NCBI RefSeq assembly: GCF_900155585.1
Contig: NZ_LT707417.1
Location: 62,001 to 126,000 of the forward strand
Reading direction: 5' to 3'
Source: Aedoeadaptatus urinae
Lineage (GTDB): Bacteria; Bacillota; Clostridia; Tissierellales; Peptoniphilaceae
DNA: 64,000 nt
The notes under the pieces are model-generated. The model had not been told where the DNA came from and ran no database searches. It saw only the letters and a program-made list of their open reading frames with translations. Positions 1 to 6,819 of the stretch are shown piece by piece. How positions within the stretch are numbered: the stretch's first letter is position 1; every line of letters begins with the position of its first letter. A program made the position numbers and the translations under genes.

Positions 1-653
1 AAGTTCAGCGACTGATTCAAGACATGGGCCTTCAAGTCCGCGCCTATGGCAGAAAGTACAAGAAGTACAACTCGTACAAAGGCGTCGTCGGGAAAATCAA
101 GAAAAATCGAATCAACCGCCGATTCAACACCTGTATCCCCTACCAAAAAATTACTACCGACACCACGGAATTCAAATACTACATCGAAGATCAAACTGGG
201 AAACTTCAAACAAAGAAACTCTACCTCGATCCGTACATGGACATGTACAATCTGGAAATCATCAGCTACGTCCTCTCCGACCAACCCAACGGCGTCACCA
301 TGCTACGAGGCTTAGAAGAAGCCATCGAGCGAACCAACGGCTGTCCCTACCGGCGCACCTTCCACTCCGATCGCGGTTGGGGATACCAAATGACCGCCTA
401 TCAAGCCATGCTGAAAAAACATCACATCTTCCAAAGCATGTCCAGAAAAGGCAACTGCTACGACAACGCACCCATGGAAAACTTCTTCAGTGTGCTGAAA
501 AGAGAAATCTACGACGGCTACGTCTACCGAAGCCGGCAAGAACTTGTGCGGGCCATCGAACACTTTATACGCTACTACAACAACGATCGAATCAAAGAAA
601 AGTTAGGAGGCATGAGTCCGAAGCAATACCGTGAACGAATGAACGCAGCATAG
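1..653 (+). CDS. IS3-family transposase OrfB, 5'-truncated by the window edge
   Basis: This is the integrase/transposase that catalyses cut-and-paste or circle-mediated movement of an IS3-family insertion sequence. The reading frame is open from the first bases of the window, so the N-terminus lies outside. Counting from the first in-window ATG at 24, the catalytic residues are D46 (TTDTTEF), D116 (FHSDRGWG) and E152 (NAPMENFFSVLK). The 35 residues between the last two give the DD(35)E spacing of the family. The end of the frame carries the usual IS3 segment (YYNNDRIKEKLGGMSP). A terminal inverted repeat follows within 80 bp, so the right half of the element is intact. In the complete element OrfB would be made as an OrfAB fusion by programmed frameshifting; that site is not visible here. 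Confidence 0.93.
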   Translation, partial: VQRLIQDMGLQVRAYGRKYKKYNSYKGVVGKIKKNRINRRFNTCIPYQKITTDTTEFKYYIEDQTGKLQTKKLYLDPYMDMYNLEIISYVLSDQPNGVTMLRGLEEAIERTNGCPYRRTFHSDRGWGYQMTAYQAMLKKHHIFQSMSRKGNCYDNAPMENFFSVLKREIYDGYVYRSRQELVRAIEHFIRYYNNDRIKEKLGGMSPKQYRERMNAA

Positions 654-704
654 AAGGAATGCTATGTAAAACAAAATCGAGCAAGCGAAATGCTTACTCG
701 ATTA

Positions 705-729
705 AGTCCAACTTTATGGGGTCACTCTA
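705..729. repeat. right terminal inverted repeat of the IS3-family element
   Basis: The sequence AGTCCAACTTTATGGGGTCA followed by CTCTA closely resembles the right end of IS150-group elements (TGTCCAACTT..TGGGGTCAG). It lies 52 bp after the transposase stop, where the end of the element is expected. A hairpin-like stretch with arms CGAGCAAGC and GCTTACTCG lies just inside it at 678-700 and may terminate transposase transcription. The left end and any target-site duplication are outside the window. Confidence 0.7.
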
Positions 730-757
730 GTAGGAGGGGCCTTTTTGTGTGCAATTT

Positions 758-1702
758 TTACAGCAGTCCCGTGGCTTTCATCCAGCCTATGCCCACGGGG
801 TAGGTGAGGATGGCGAGAAGGAAGCTCGCCGTAATGATCTTCGATGCCAGGCGGTAGTCCGAGCCCATTTCCCGCGTAAAGATAAAGCAGTTCACTGCAC
901 AGGGCGTGGCCCAAAAGACGTAGGCGATGCCCAGCTCCACCTTGCCCATGCCCATGGCCATGCCGAGAGGGATGAGGAGAAGGGGCACGACGATGTTTTT
1001 AATGCAGGCGGCGGAAAGGATCAGGGGCAGGTCGTCCTTCAGTGACGAAAAGTCCAGGCTGGCGCCGATGAGGATAAGGGACAGGGGCGTGGAGAGGCGG
1101 GCGAGGAGCTCCATACCGTCGGTGATGCCGCCATAGACGGGGACGCATAGGAAATGAAAGGCGAGGCCCGCCAGGATGCCGACGATCATGGGATTTTTCA
1201 GCACCTTAATGGCGATGGCCACAGGATCGATGCGGGTGCTGTTATCTTCGCCGTAGTATGTAAGGATGAAGATGGCCAAAATATTGTAGAGGGTGAGGCC
1301 GAAGGCGGTGACGATCATCACGTGCTCCGCCGACGGGGTACCGAAGAGGGCATCCAGAATGGGAAAGCCCACGTAGACGAAATTGGAGCGGTAGGCGCAG
1401 TGGACGAAGGCGGAAAGCTTTTTGCGGTCTTTAATAAAGAAGCGGGCGAAAAACCAGGTGCCGAAAAAGATGATGCAGATCCCCGAGAGGATGTAGATCA
1501 CATAGGGCAGGTGCAGGGTGTGGATGTCCGCCGTGCGCATGTCGTTAAAGAGTTTGAAGGGCAGGGCGATGTAGAAGACGAGCCAGGTGGCCTTTTTCAC
1601 GAAGGCGTCGTCTAAAAAGCCCTTTTCTTTGGCCGCGTAGCCTGCGAAAAGGACGAAGAATATGGGAAAGATAATGTTGATGCCGAGTAGTAAATGTGTC
1701 AT
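758..1702 (-). CDS. AEC (auxin efflux carrier) family permease
   Basis: This is a 314-residue integral membrane protein of the AEC family, which in bacteria includes carriers for malate, malonate and other small carboxylates; the substrate here is unknown. It starts MTHLLLGINIIFPIFFVLFA and shows the family's two-half arrangement of hydrophobic segments with a central charged loop near residues 150-165. The length is typical (about 310 residues). It is transcribed away from the MFS gene at 1823, and the promoters of the two genes share the 1703-1822 interval. It stands alone on its strand next to an IS end. Confidence 0.85.
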   Translation of the reverse strand: MTHLLLGINIIFPIFFVLFAGYAAKEKGFLDDAFVKKATWLVFYIALPFKLFNDMRTADIHTLHLPYVIYILSGICIIFFGTWFFARFFIKDRKKLSAFVHCAYRSNFVYVGFPILDALFGTPSAEHVMIVTAFGLTLYNILAIFILTYYGEDNSTRIDPVAIAIKVLKNPMIVGILAGLAFHFLCVPVYGGITDGMELLARLSTPLSLILIGASLDFSSLKDDLPLILSAACIKNIVVPLLLIPLGMAMGMGKVELGIAYVFWATPCAVNCFIFTREMGSDYRLASKIITASFLLAILTYPVGIGWMKATGLL

Positions 1703-1762
1703 AAGAACCCCCTTTCGATTATAGGAGAATCCCGGGGAAATGTAAAATCCCGGGGCACACCC

Positions 1763-1791
1763 TTGTTCCTCCCGGGGCCTTGTTCTATGAT
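1763..1791 (+). promoter_or_regulatory. sigma-A-type promoter of the MFS operon
   Basis: TTGTTC (1763-1768) and TATGAT (1786-1791) are separated by 17 bp. The -10 box overlaps the upstream in-frame ATG at 1787, so that ATG cannot be the translation start. This supports the TTG start at 1823. Confidence 0.55.
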
Positions 1792-1822
1792 AGATGAAAG
1801 ATCAGAGAAGGAAGGGTTTATT

Positions 1823-3046
1823 TTGAAAAAAAGTCGCAGGCTTTCGCCGGCCATGGTGTTCATTTTGATGTTCGGCATGGTCAGTTTGTTTTCGGACATG
1901 ACACACGAGGGCGCCGCCAGTATGCGGGGGGCCTATCTCTCGTTTCTCGGGGCGTCGGCGGCCACCATCGGCTTCGTGTCGGGCCTGGGCGAGCTGGTGG
2001 GCTATGCCATGCGCTACGTCTTCGGCGCCCTTACGGACAGGACGGGGAAGTATTGGCCCATGGTGATGATCGGCTATGTGCTGGACATTCTCGCGGTGCC
2101 CGCCCTGGCCCTCGTCGGCGAGCACGGCTGGGTGGCGGCATCGGCGCTACTCATCGTGCAGCGCATGGGCAAGGCCATTAAAAAGCCGGCGAAGGATACG
2201 ATCATGTCTTTTGCCGCGAGTCGTGAAGGGGCGGGGAAGAGCTTCGCCATTCAGGAGGCGCTGGATCAAATCGGGGCCTTCCTGGGGCCGGTGCTGCTCT
2301 TTGCCGTCATGAGCGCGAGGTCGGACATGCCCCGGGCCCGGCTTTATTCCGCGGCCTTCGCCGTTTTGGCCGTGCCCGGCGCCGTGACCTTGATTTTGCT
2401 TTTTGCCACGAAGCGCAAATTCCCCAATCCGGAAGAATTCGAAGGGGGCAAGACGGTTTACGAGCCCATAAAGATGAAGCGCTCCTTTAAAATTTACATG
2501 GCGGGGATCAGCCTTTTCGCTTTCGGCTTTATGGACTACGCTTTGATTCTGATGCACGTGACGAAGCACATGGGCCTTTACGGCGGCGCCATGACCACGG
2601 GCACCCTGCCCCTCATTTACGCCGGAGCCATGCTGGTGGATGCCGTATCGGCCCTCGTCTTCGGGAGTCTCTTCGACAAGAGGGGCGTGGGGGCCTTGGT
2701 GGTCGCCACGGTGGCGGCGTCGCCCTTCGCCGTCCTCGTCTTCTACGCGAACAGCCTGCCCGTGCTTTTAATCGGCGTCGCCCTTTGGGGCGTGGGCATG
2801 GGGGCCCAAGAATCGGTGCTGAAGGCCGCCGTGGCCACCATGGTGGACAAGTCCGCCCGGGCCACGGGCTACGGCCTCTTTGAATGTTCCTTTGGGATCT
2901 TTTGGTTTATGGGCAGCTGGCTCTTAGGCAGCCTCTACGACGTGAACCTGGAGCTGATGATCGCCGTTTCCGTGGCGGCTCAGCTGGCCGCCGCGCCCCT
3001 CTTTTATTTGGCCGGAAAAGCGATGGAACCTTCGGCGAAGGGGTAA
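1823..3046 (+). CDS. major facilitator superfamily transporter
   Basis: This is a 12-TM-type MFS permease of about 407 residues; the substrate cannot be assigned. The N-terminal half contains the family-like segment GELVGYAMRYVFGALTDRTGKYWP, matching the MFS loop 2-3 motif (G-x-x-x-D-R-x-G-R/K). A second, related loop (GSLFDKRGVGAL) occurs in the C-terminal half. I chose TTG 1823 because a strong RBS (GAAGGAAGGG) precedes it. The longer frame from 1694 runs through a promoter. The next gene (thioesterase) begins 46 bp after the stop in the same direction. Confidence 0.85.
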   Translation: MKKSRRLSPAMVFILMFGMVSLFSDMTHEGAASMRGAYLSFLGASAATIGFVSGLGELVGYAMRYVFGALTDRTGKYWPMVMIGYVLDILAVPALALVGEHGWVAASALLIVQRMGKAIKKPAKDTIMSFAASREGAGKSFAIQEALDQIGAFLGPVLLFAVMSARSDMPRARLYSAAFAVLAVPGAVTLILLFATKRKFPNPEEFEGGKTVYEPIKMKRSFKIYMAGISLFAFGFMDYALILMHVTKHMGLYGGAMTTGTLPLIYAGAMLVDAVSALVFGSLFDKRGVGALVVATVAASPFAVLVFYANSLPVLLIGVALWGVGMGAQESVLKAAVATMVDKSARATGYGLFECSFGIFWFMGSWLLGSLYDVNLELMIAVSVAAQLAAAPLFYLAGKAMEPSAKG

Positions 3047-3092
3047 AAAACAATAGATAAGGCAAAAAATTGCGAAGTGAAGGAGCGTAAAT

Positions 3093-3560
3093 ATGAATAA
3101 ATTGGCCATTCAGGATACTTACGGCGAGCGGTTTCAACACTGCTGGGGTTGCGGCCCGAAAAACGACGCAGGTCTGCACTTGAAATCTTATCCCGCGGGG
3201 GAGGAGTGCATCTGCACCTTGACGCCGGATAAGGCATACACCGGCGGCGTGCCCCAAAATCTTTTCGGCGGCATGATCGCCATGCTCTTCGACTGCCACG
3301 GCACGGCATCGGCGGCGTACTTTAAGCATCGTGACAAGGGGCTGGAGCTCACGAAAGACACGGTCATCGGCCGCTTCATTACGGCGCATTTGGAGATCGA
3401 CTTTAAAAAGCCCGTGCCTATGGAAAGCCCCGTCACCATTCGCGCCACGGCGGAGGAAATCGGCGAGCGGAAGGTGGTCGTGGCCATGGAAATGGAAGCG
3501 GCGGGAGAAGTCCGTGCCAAGGCGAAAATGGTGGCCGTGGCCGTGAAGGACAATATGTAA
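3093..3560 (+). CDS. hotdog-fold (PaaI-like) thioesterase
   Basis: This is a 155-residue single hotdog-domain protein, probably hydrolysing an acyl-CoA or similar thioester in the cytoplasm. The N-terminus contains a CWGCGPKN segment typical of a PaaI/4HBT-superfamily subgroup. The substrate-loop/helix region reads NLFGGMIAMLFDCHGTASAAYF, where other PaaI proteins have HGG..ATLLD. The C-terminal strand region reads VTIRATAEEIGERKVVVAMEM. It sits between the MFS gene and a nicotinamidase-like gene, with 12 bp to the latter, consistent with one transcript. The physiological substrate is unknown. Confidence 0.8.
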   Translation: MNKLAIQDTYGERFQHCWGCGPKNDAGLHLKSYPAGEECICTLTPDKAYTGGVPQNLFGGMIAMLFDCHGTASAAYFKHRDKGLELTKDTVIGRFITAHLEIDFKKPVPMESPVTIRATAEEIGERKVVVAMEMEAAGEVRAKAKMVAVAVKDNM

Positions 3561-3572
3561 AGGGGACGAAGC

Positions 3573-4139
3573 ATGAAAACATTGATTATCGTAGACGCAC
3601 AGGTGGATTTTATTTCGGGCTCTCTGGCCTGCAAGGGGAGCGACGAGGCCCTCGCGCATTTAGTGGAGCTGGTGGAATCCGATCCTGAGATGAAGGTGGT
3701 TTACACGGCGGACTGGCACGGCCCCGCCAACGGAAGCTTTGAAAAAAACGGCGGCATCTGGCCCGTGCACTGCGTGGAAAATACGGAGGGCGCCAGTCTT
3801 TACGAGGGCTTCTATAAGCTTTCCCGAGAAGACGCCCGCCCGAACGGCACCAATGTCTTTAAAAAGGGCAAGCGGGACGATGTGGAAGAATACTCCGGTT
3901 GCAAGGGCACCAACGATGCCGGCGACGTGCTGGAAGATGCCGTGGACGGGGAGCTTTACGTGGCGGGCTTCGCCAGCGAATACTGCGTTCGGGAAACCTT
4001 GCTGGGCCTTCTGGAAAAGGGACACAAGGCCGCCCTCTACCTGCCCGGCGTCGCCTATGTGGACGAAAAAGACCACGAGAAAAACATCGCGGATTTAAGA
4101 GATAAGGGAATTGAAATCGCGGAAGGACGCGCCCTGTGA
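3573..4139 (+). CDS. pncA: nicotinamidase / isochorismatase-family cysteine hydrolase
   Basis: This 188-residue cysteine hydrolase most likely deamidates nicotinamide to nicotinate in NAD salvage. The catalytic triad of the family is visible as D8 (VDAQVDF), K100 (FKKGKRDD) and C138 (SEYCVRET). The putative metal ligands are D47 and H49 (TADWH) and H66 (WPVHC). The TADWH..WPVHC arrangement is specific to the PncA branch rather than to isochorismatases. The start ATG follows the RBS AGGGGACG. The last codons overlap the GTG start of the following DUF523 gene, which indicates translational coupling. Confidence 0.82.
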   Translation: MKTLIIVDAQVDFISGSLACKGSDEALAHLVELVESDPEMKVVYTADWHGPANGSFEKNGGIWPVHCVENTEGASLYEGFYKLSREDARPNGTNVFKKGKRDDVEEYSGCKGTNDAGDVLEDAVDGELYVAGFASEYCVRETLLGLLEKGHKAALYLPGVAYVDEKDHEKNIADLRDKGIEIAEGRAL

Positions 4140-4552
4140 TCATCGCCGTCAGCGCCTGTTTGCTGGGCGAAAATTGCAAGTACAATGGCGGAAACAATTA
4201 TTCCGAAGCATTGCATGAATTTTTAAAGGGCCACACCGTGGTGCCCGTTTGCCCGGAAGTCATGGGCGGCCTACCCACGCCGCGGGATCCCGCCGAAATC
4301 GTAGACGGCGCGGTGCGGCAGAAAAGCGGCCGCTCCGTGGACGAGGCATTCAGAAAAGGCGCCCGGGCGGCCCTGAAAAAAGTGAAGGATGCCGGCGCGG
4401 AGCTCGTGATCCTTCAGTCCCGCAGCCCCTCTTGCGGCGTCAATGAAATCTACGACGGCACCTTCACGGGCAGGCGAGTGAAGGGAAAAGGCGTCTTCGC
4501 CCGGATGCTGGAAGAAGAAGGCATCAGGGCCGTGGATGTGGAAGATATATAA
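4136..4552 (+). CDS. DUF523 family protein
   Basis: This is a 138-residue DUF523 (YbbK-like) protein of unknown biochemical role. It has the family's conserved cysteine segments: SACLLGENCKYNG near the N-terminus, VCPEVMGGLPTPRDPAE in the middle and QSRSPSCGV later. The conserved Cys residues suggest metal or sulfur chemistry, but that is inference. Translation begins at GTG 4136, overlapping the pncA stop by four bases. A terminator-like hairpin follows. Confidence 0.85.
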   Translation: MIIAVSACLLGENCKYNGGNNYSEALHEFLKGHTVVPVCPEVMGGLPTPRDPAEIVDGAVRQKSGRSVDEAFRKGARAALKKVKDAGAELVILQSRSPSCGVNEIYDGTFTGRRVKGKGVFARMLEEEGIRAVDVEDI

Positions 4553-4565
4553 TTTTGCGAATAAG

Positions 4566-4607
4566 ACCTCCCGAGGCGGGACAAAAATTCCGTCTGCGGG
4601 AGGTTTA
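4566..4607 (+). terminator. probable intrinsic terminator after the DUF523 gene
   Basis: The arms ACCTCCCG (4566-4573) and CGGGAGGT (4597-4604) form a perfect 8-bp stem with a loop of about 23 nt. Only a short T-rich tail follows, so its efficiency is uncertain. Confidence 0.5.
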
Positions 4608-4613
4608 TGTATA

Positions 4614-4642
4614 TTGACGACAACTTACACTAGTGGTATTCT
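4614..4642 (+). promoter_or_regulatory. promoter of the DUF819-vanX operon
   Basis: TTGACG (4614-4619), a 17-bp spacer, and TATTCT (4637-4642). The transcription start would lie near 4650, about 70 nt before the ATG at 4719. Confidence 0.6.
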
Positions 4643-4718
4643 TATTTAAAGAGATAAAGTGTAGATGCATTGTTTTCACACCGAATCCTTTGAATCTAAT
4701 AGAAAAGGAGAACGTCTT

Positions 4719-5960
4719 ATGTTTAGCAGTTATTTTGAATCGACTCTGGGCAGAGCGAGCCTGATATCTCCCGAAGATGCCTGGTCTTTGCTATTTGTTC
4801 TGCTCGTGTCCGTCAGCGCGGCAATCTTTCTGGAACAAAAATACCACTGGGCTTCTAAAATTTCGGGAGCGATCATCGCCCTGATCATCGCCCTGGTTCT
4901 TTCCAATCTTGCCATTCTCCCTACGAATAGCGTCCTCTACGATGATATTATTTGGGGCTATGCGGTTCCCCTCGGGATCCCCCTCCTGCTCCTGCAATGT
5001 AATATGACCAAGATTTGGCGCGAAACGGGCCGCATGTTAGTGGTCTTTTTAATCGGCGCCGTGGGAACGGTAGTCGGGGCTCTCTTGGCCTTCACCTTAT
5101 TGAAAGATGTGGTACCCGATGCCGCCGGCGTGGCGGCCATGATGACCGGTTCTTATATCGGCGGGGGCGTCAACTTTGCCGCCTTGGCAGGTCAATTCGA
5201 CGTGCCTTCCCAAACCATCGGCGCCACCACCGTGGCCGACAACCTTTTGATGGCCATCTACTTCTTCGTCTTAATCAGCATTGCGGGCCTCGCCGTATTC
5301 CGCAGAAATTTTCCCCACCCCTATATTGAAAAGGTGGAATCCCAAGGTTTAGGCGATGCGCAAACACAGGCCTCGGCCTACTGGTCTCGCAAGGACATTT
5401 CCCTGAAAGACATTGCCATGAACCTGGCCTACTCCGTATCCGTGGTCTTTTTCTCCAAGCTCATCGGCGCGGGTCTGGGACACATTATTCCCACGGGCTC
5501 CTCGGCTCTCGGCATGCTTAACACCTTCCTTTCCTCGGAATATGTTTGGATTACGACCATCTCCATGTTGGTGGCCACCTATGCGGAAGACAAGGTACAA
5601 AAATTAAACGGCGCCCAAGAAATCGGCACCTACTTTATCTATCTCTTCCTCTTCGTCATCGGGGTACCCGCTTCCGTCATGCAAATCATCACCGAAGCGC
5701 CCGCCCTGTTCCTCTTTACCGCCCTTATGGTACTGGTCAATATGATCTTCTGCTTCCTCGGCGGCAAACTGTTGAAATTTGACTTGGAAGACTGCATCCT
5801 GGCATCCAACGCCAATATCGGCGGGCCGACCACGGCAGCCGGCATGGCCATCTCCCAAGGCTGGGCGGACCTCGTCGGCCCCACCATGCTCGTGGGCTCC
5901 TTGGGCTATGTGATCGGAACCTATGCCGGTGTTATTATCGGAAGTATCCTGGGCGCTTAG
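4719..5960 (+). CDS. DUF819 family membrane protein (YjcL-like)
   Basis: This is a 413-residue polytopic membrane protein of the DUF819 family, whose transport activity is not defined. Many hydrophobic helices are visible, with glycine-rich signature regions (GSYIGGGVNFAALAGQF near the middle and ASNANIGGPTTAAGMA near the C-terminus). The two half-motifs suggest internal duplication, as in two-fold-symmetric secondary transporters. The ATG at 4719 is chosen over an upstream ATG because AAAAGGAG lies eight bases before it. It is followed 14 bp later by a D-Ala-D-Ala dipeptidase, which suggests uptake or recycling of a dipeptide or D-alanine; that link is inference. Confidence 0.85.
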   Translation: MFSSYFESTLGRASLISPEDAWSLLFVLLVSVSAAIFLEQKYHWASKISGAIIALIIALVLSNLAILPTNSVLYDDIIWGYAVPLGIPLLLLQCNMTKIWRETGRMLVVFLIGAVGTVVGALLAFTLLKDVVPDAAGVAAMMTGSYIGGGVNFAALAGQFDVPSQTIGATTVADNLLMAIYFFVLISIAGLAVFRRNFPHPYIEKVESQGLGDAQTQASAYWSRKDISLKDIAMNLAYSVSVVFFSKLIGAGLGHIIPTGSSALGMLNTFLSSEYVWITTISMLVATYAEDKVQKLNGAQEIGTYFIYLFLFVIGVPASVMQIITEAPALFLFTALMVLVNMIFCFLGGKLLKFDLEDCILASNANIGGPTTAAGMAISQGWADLVGPTMLVGSLGYVIGTYAGVIIGSILGA

Positions 5961-5974
5961 GAAAGAGGTAAAAA

Positions 5975-6682
5975 ATGGAAAAATGGATCAATAAAAAAAT
6001 CCCCGTCATCGACGATCCGCCGGTTTACGAGGAAAGAGACTTTATCGATTCCCCCCTGGTGGAAGTAAAAGCGGGAGAAAAGATCAAAATCGCCATGCAA
6101 TATCCGGAGCTGGGCTTTAAAAACGGCGAAGCCCGCTGCTACTTGCGCAAAGAAGCGGCACAAAAGCTGCAAGAAGCGGCGGCCCTTTTGCCCGATGGCT
6201 ACGCCTTTTGCGTGTGGGACGCCTGGCGCCCCTTCGCCCTTCAGGAAGAACTCTACTATGCCTATAGAGAACAAATCATCGAAGAATTTAATCTGAAGGA
6301 TCTGCCTGAAGCGGAAAGAGAAGCGGCCATCGGCGCCTATGTGGCCAATCCCATCCCCAATCGTGACGTGCCCCCCTATCACACCACGGGTGGCGCCATC
6401 GACCTAACCGTCATCGATCCCAAAGGAGAGCTCTTGGAAATGGGTACGGGCTTCGACGATTTTACCGACAAGACCCGCACCACCTACTTCGAAGACGAAG
6501 AAGGCGATGAGGAAGAAACCATCCGCAACAATCGCCGCCTGCTCTACCACATCATGACCTCCGTGGGCTTCTGTAACCTTCCTTCGGAATGGTGGCACTA
6601 CTCCTACGGCGATCGCTCCTGGGGCTACCAAAACAAGGTGCCGGCACAGTACAGAGGCATCTTCTCCCTGGACGAACAATAA
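5975..6682 (+). CDS. D-alanyl-D-alanine dipeptidase, VanX/DdpX (M15D) family
   Basis: This is a 235-residue zinc dipeptidase that would hydrolyse D-Ala-D-Ala. Zinc ligands are H136 and D143 in HTTGGAIDLT and H208 in EWWHYSYGD. The catalytic base is E205 and the transition-state arginine is R85 (DAWRPF). No signal peptide is present, so it is cytoplasmic. There is no vanH, vanA or vanRS nearby, so this is unlikely to be a glycopeptide-resistance operon. Roles in cell-wall dipeptide catabolism or D-Ala recycling with the adjacent DUF819 membrane protein are more likely. An acidic insertion (EDEEGDEEE) lies at about residues 173-181. Confidence 0.9.
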   Translation: MEKWINKKIPVIDDPPVYEERDFIDSPLVEVKAGEKIKIAMQYPELGFKNGEARCYLRKEAAQKLQEAAALLPDGYAFCVWDAWRPFALQEELYYAYREQIIEEFNLKDLPEAEREAAIGAYVANPIPNRDVPPYHTTGGAIDLTVIDPKGELLEMGTGFDDFTDKTRTTYFEDEEGDEEETIRNNRRLLYHIMTSVGFCNLPSEWWHYSYGDRSWGYQNKVPAQYRGIFSLDEQ

Positions 6683-6708
6683 AAAGAATAAAGCCTAAAA
6701 GGCGCGAA

Positions 6709-6738
6709 AGGACCCTGAATTTTCGGGGTTCTTTTTTT
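6709..6738 (+). terminator. intrinsic terminator after the vanX-like gene
   Basis: AGGACCCTGA pairs with TCGGGGTTCT (with G-U pairs) around a four-base loop, followed by a run of seven T. It separates the dipeptidase operon from the cas operon. Confidence 0.8.
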
Positions 6739-6762
6739 GAAAAAAATAAAACGAATGTATGT

Positions 6763-6790
6763 TTGGAAATAGGAATTGGGTGTATATATT
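6763..6790 (+). promoter_or_regulatory. candidate promoter of the cas operon
   Basis: TTGGAA (6763-6768), a 16-bp spacer, and TATATT (6785-6790), 30 bp before the cas3 start. It lies just downstream of the preceding terminator and is the only good candidate for driving cas3. Confidence 0.5.
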
Positions 6791-6819
6791 GAATGCAGGA
6801 AAAATTCCGAGGAGGTCTT

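Noticed and set aside
1694-1822. Longer MFS start at 1694 or 1787
   Set aside because: These starts lie upstream of or inside a TTGTTC-N17-TATGAT promoter and lack an RBS. TTG 1823 has a strong one.
5975-6682. Vancomycin resistance operon
   Set aside because: A VanX-like dipeptidase alone is present. There is no vanH, vanA/B ligase or vanRS in the region, so resistance is not supported.
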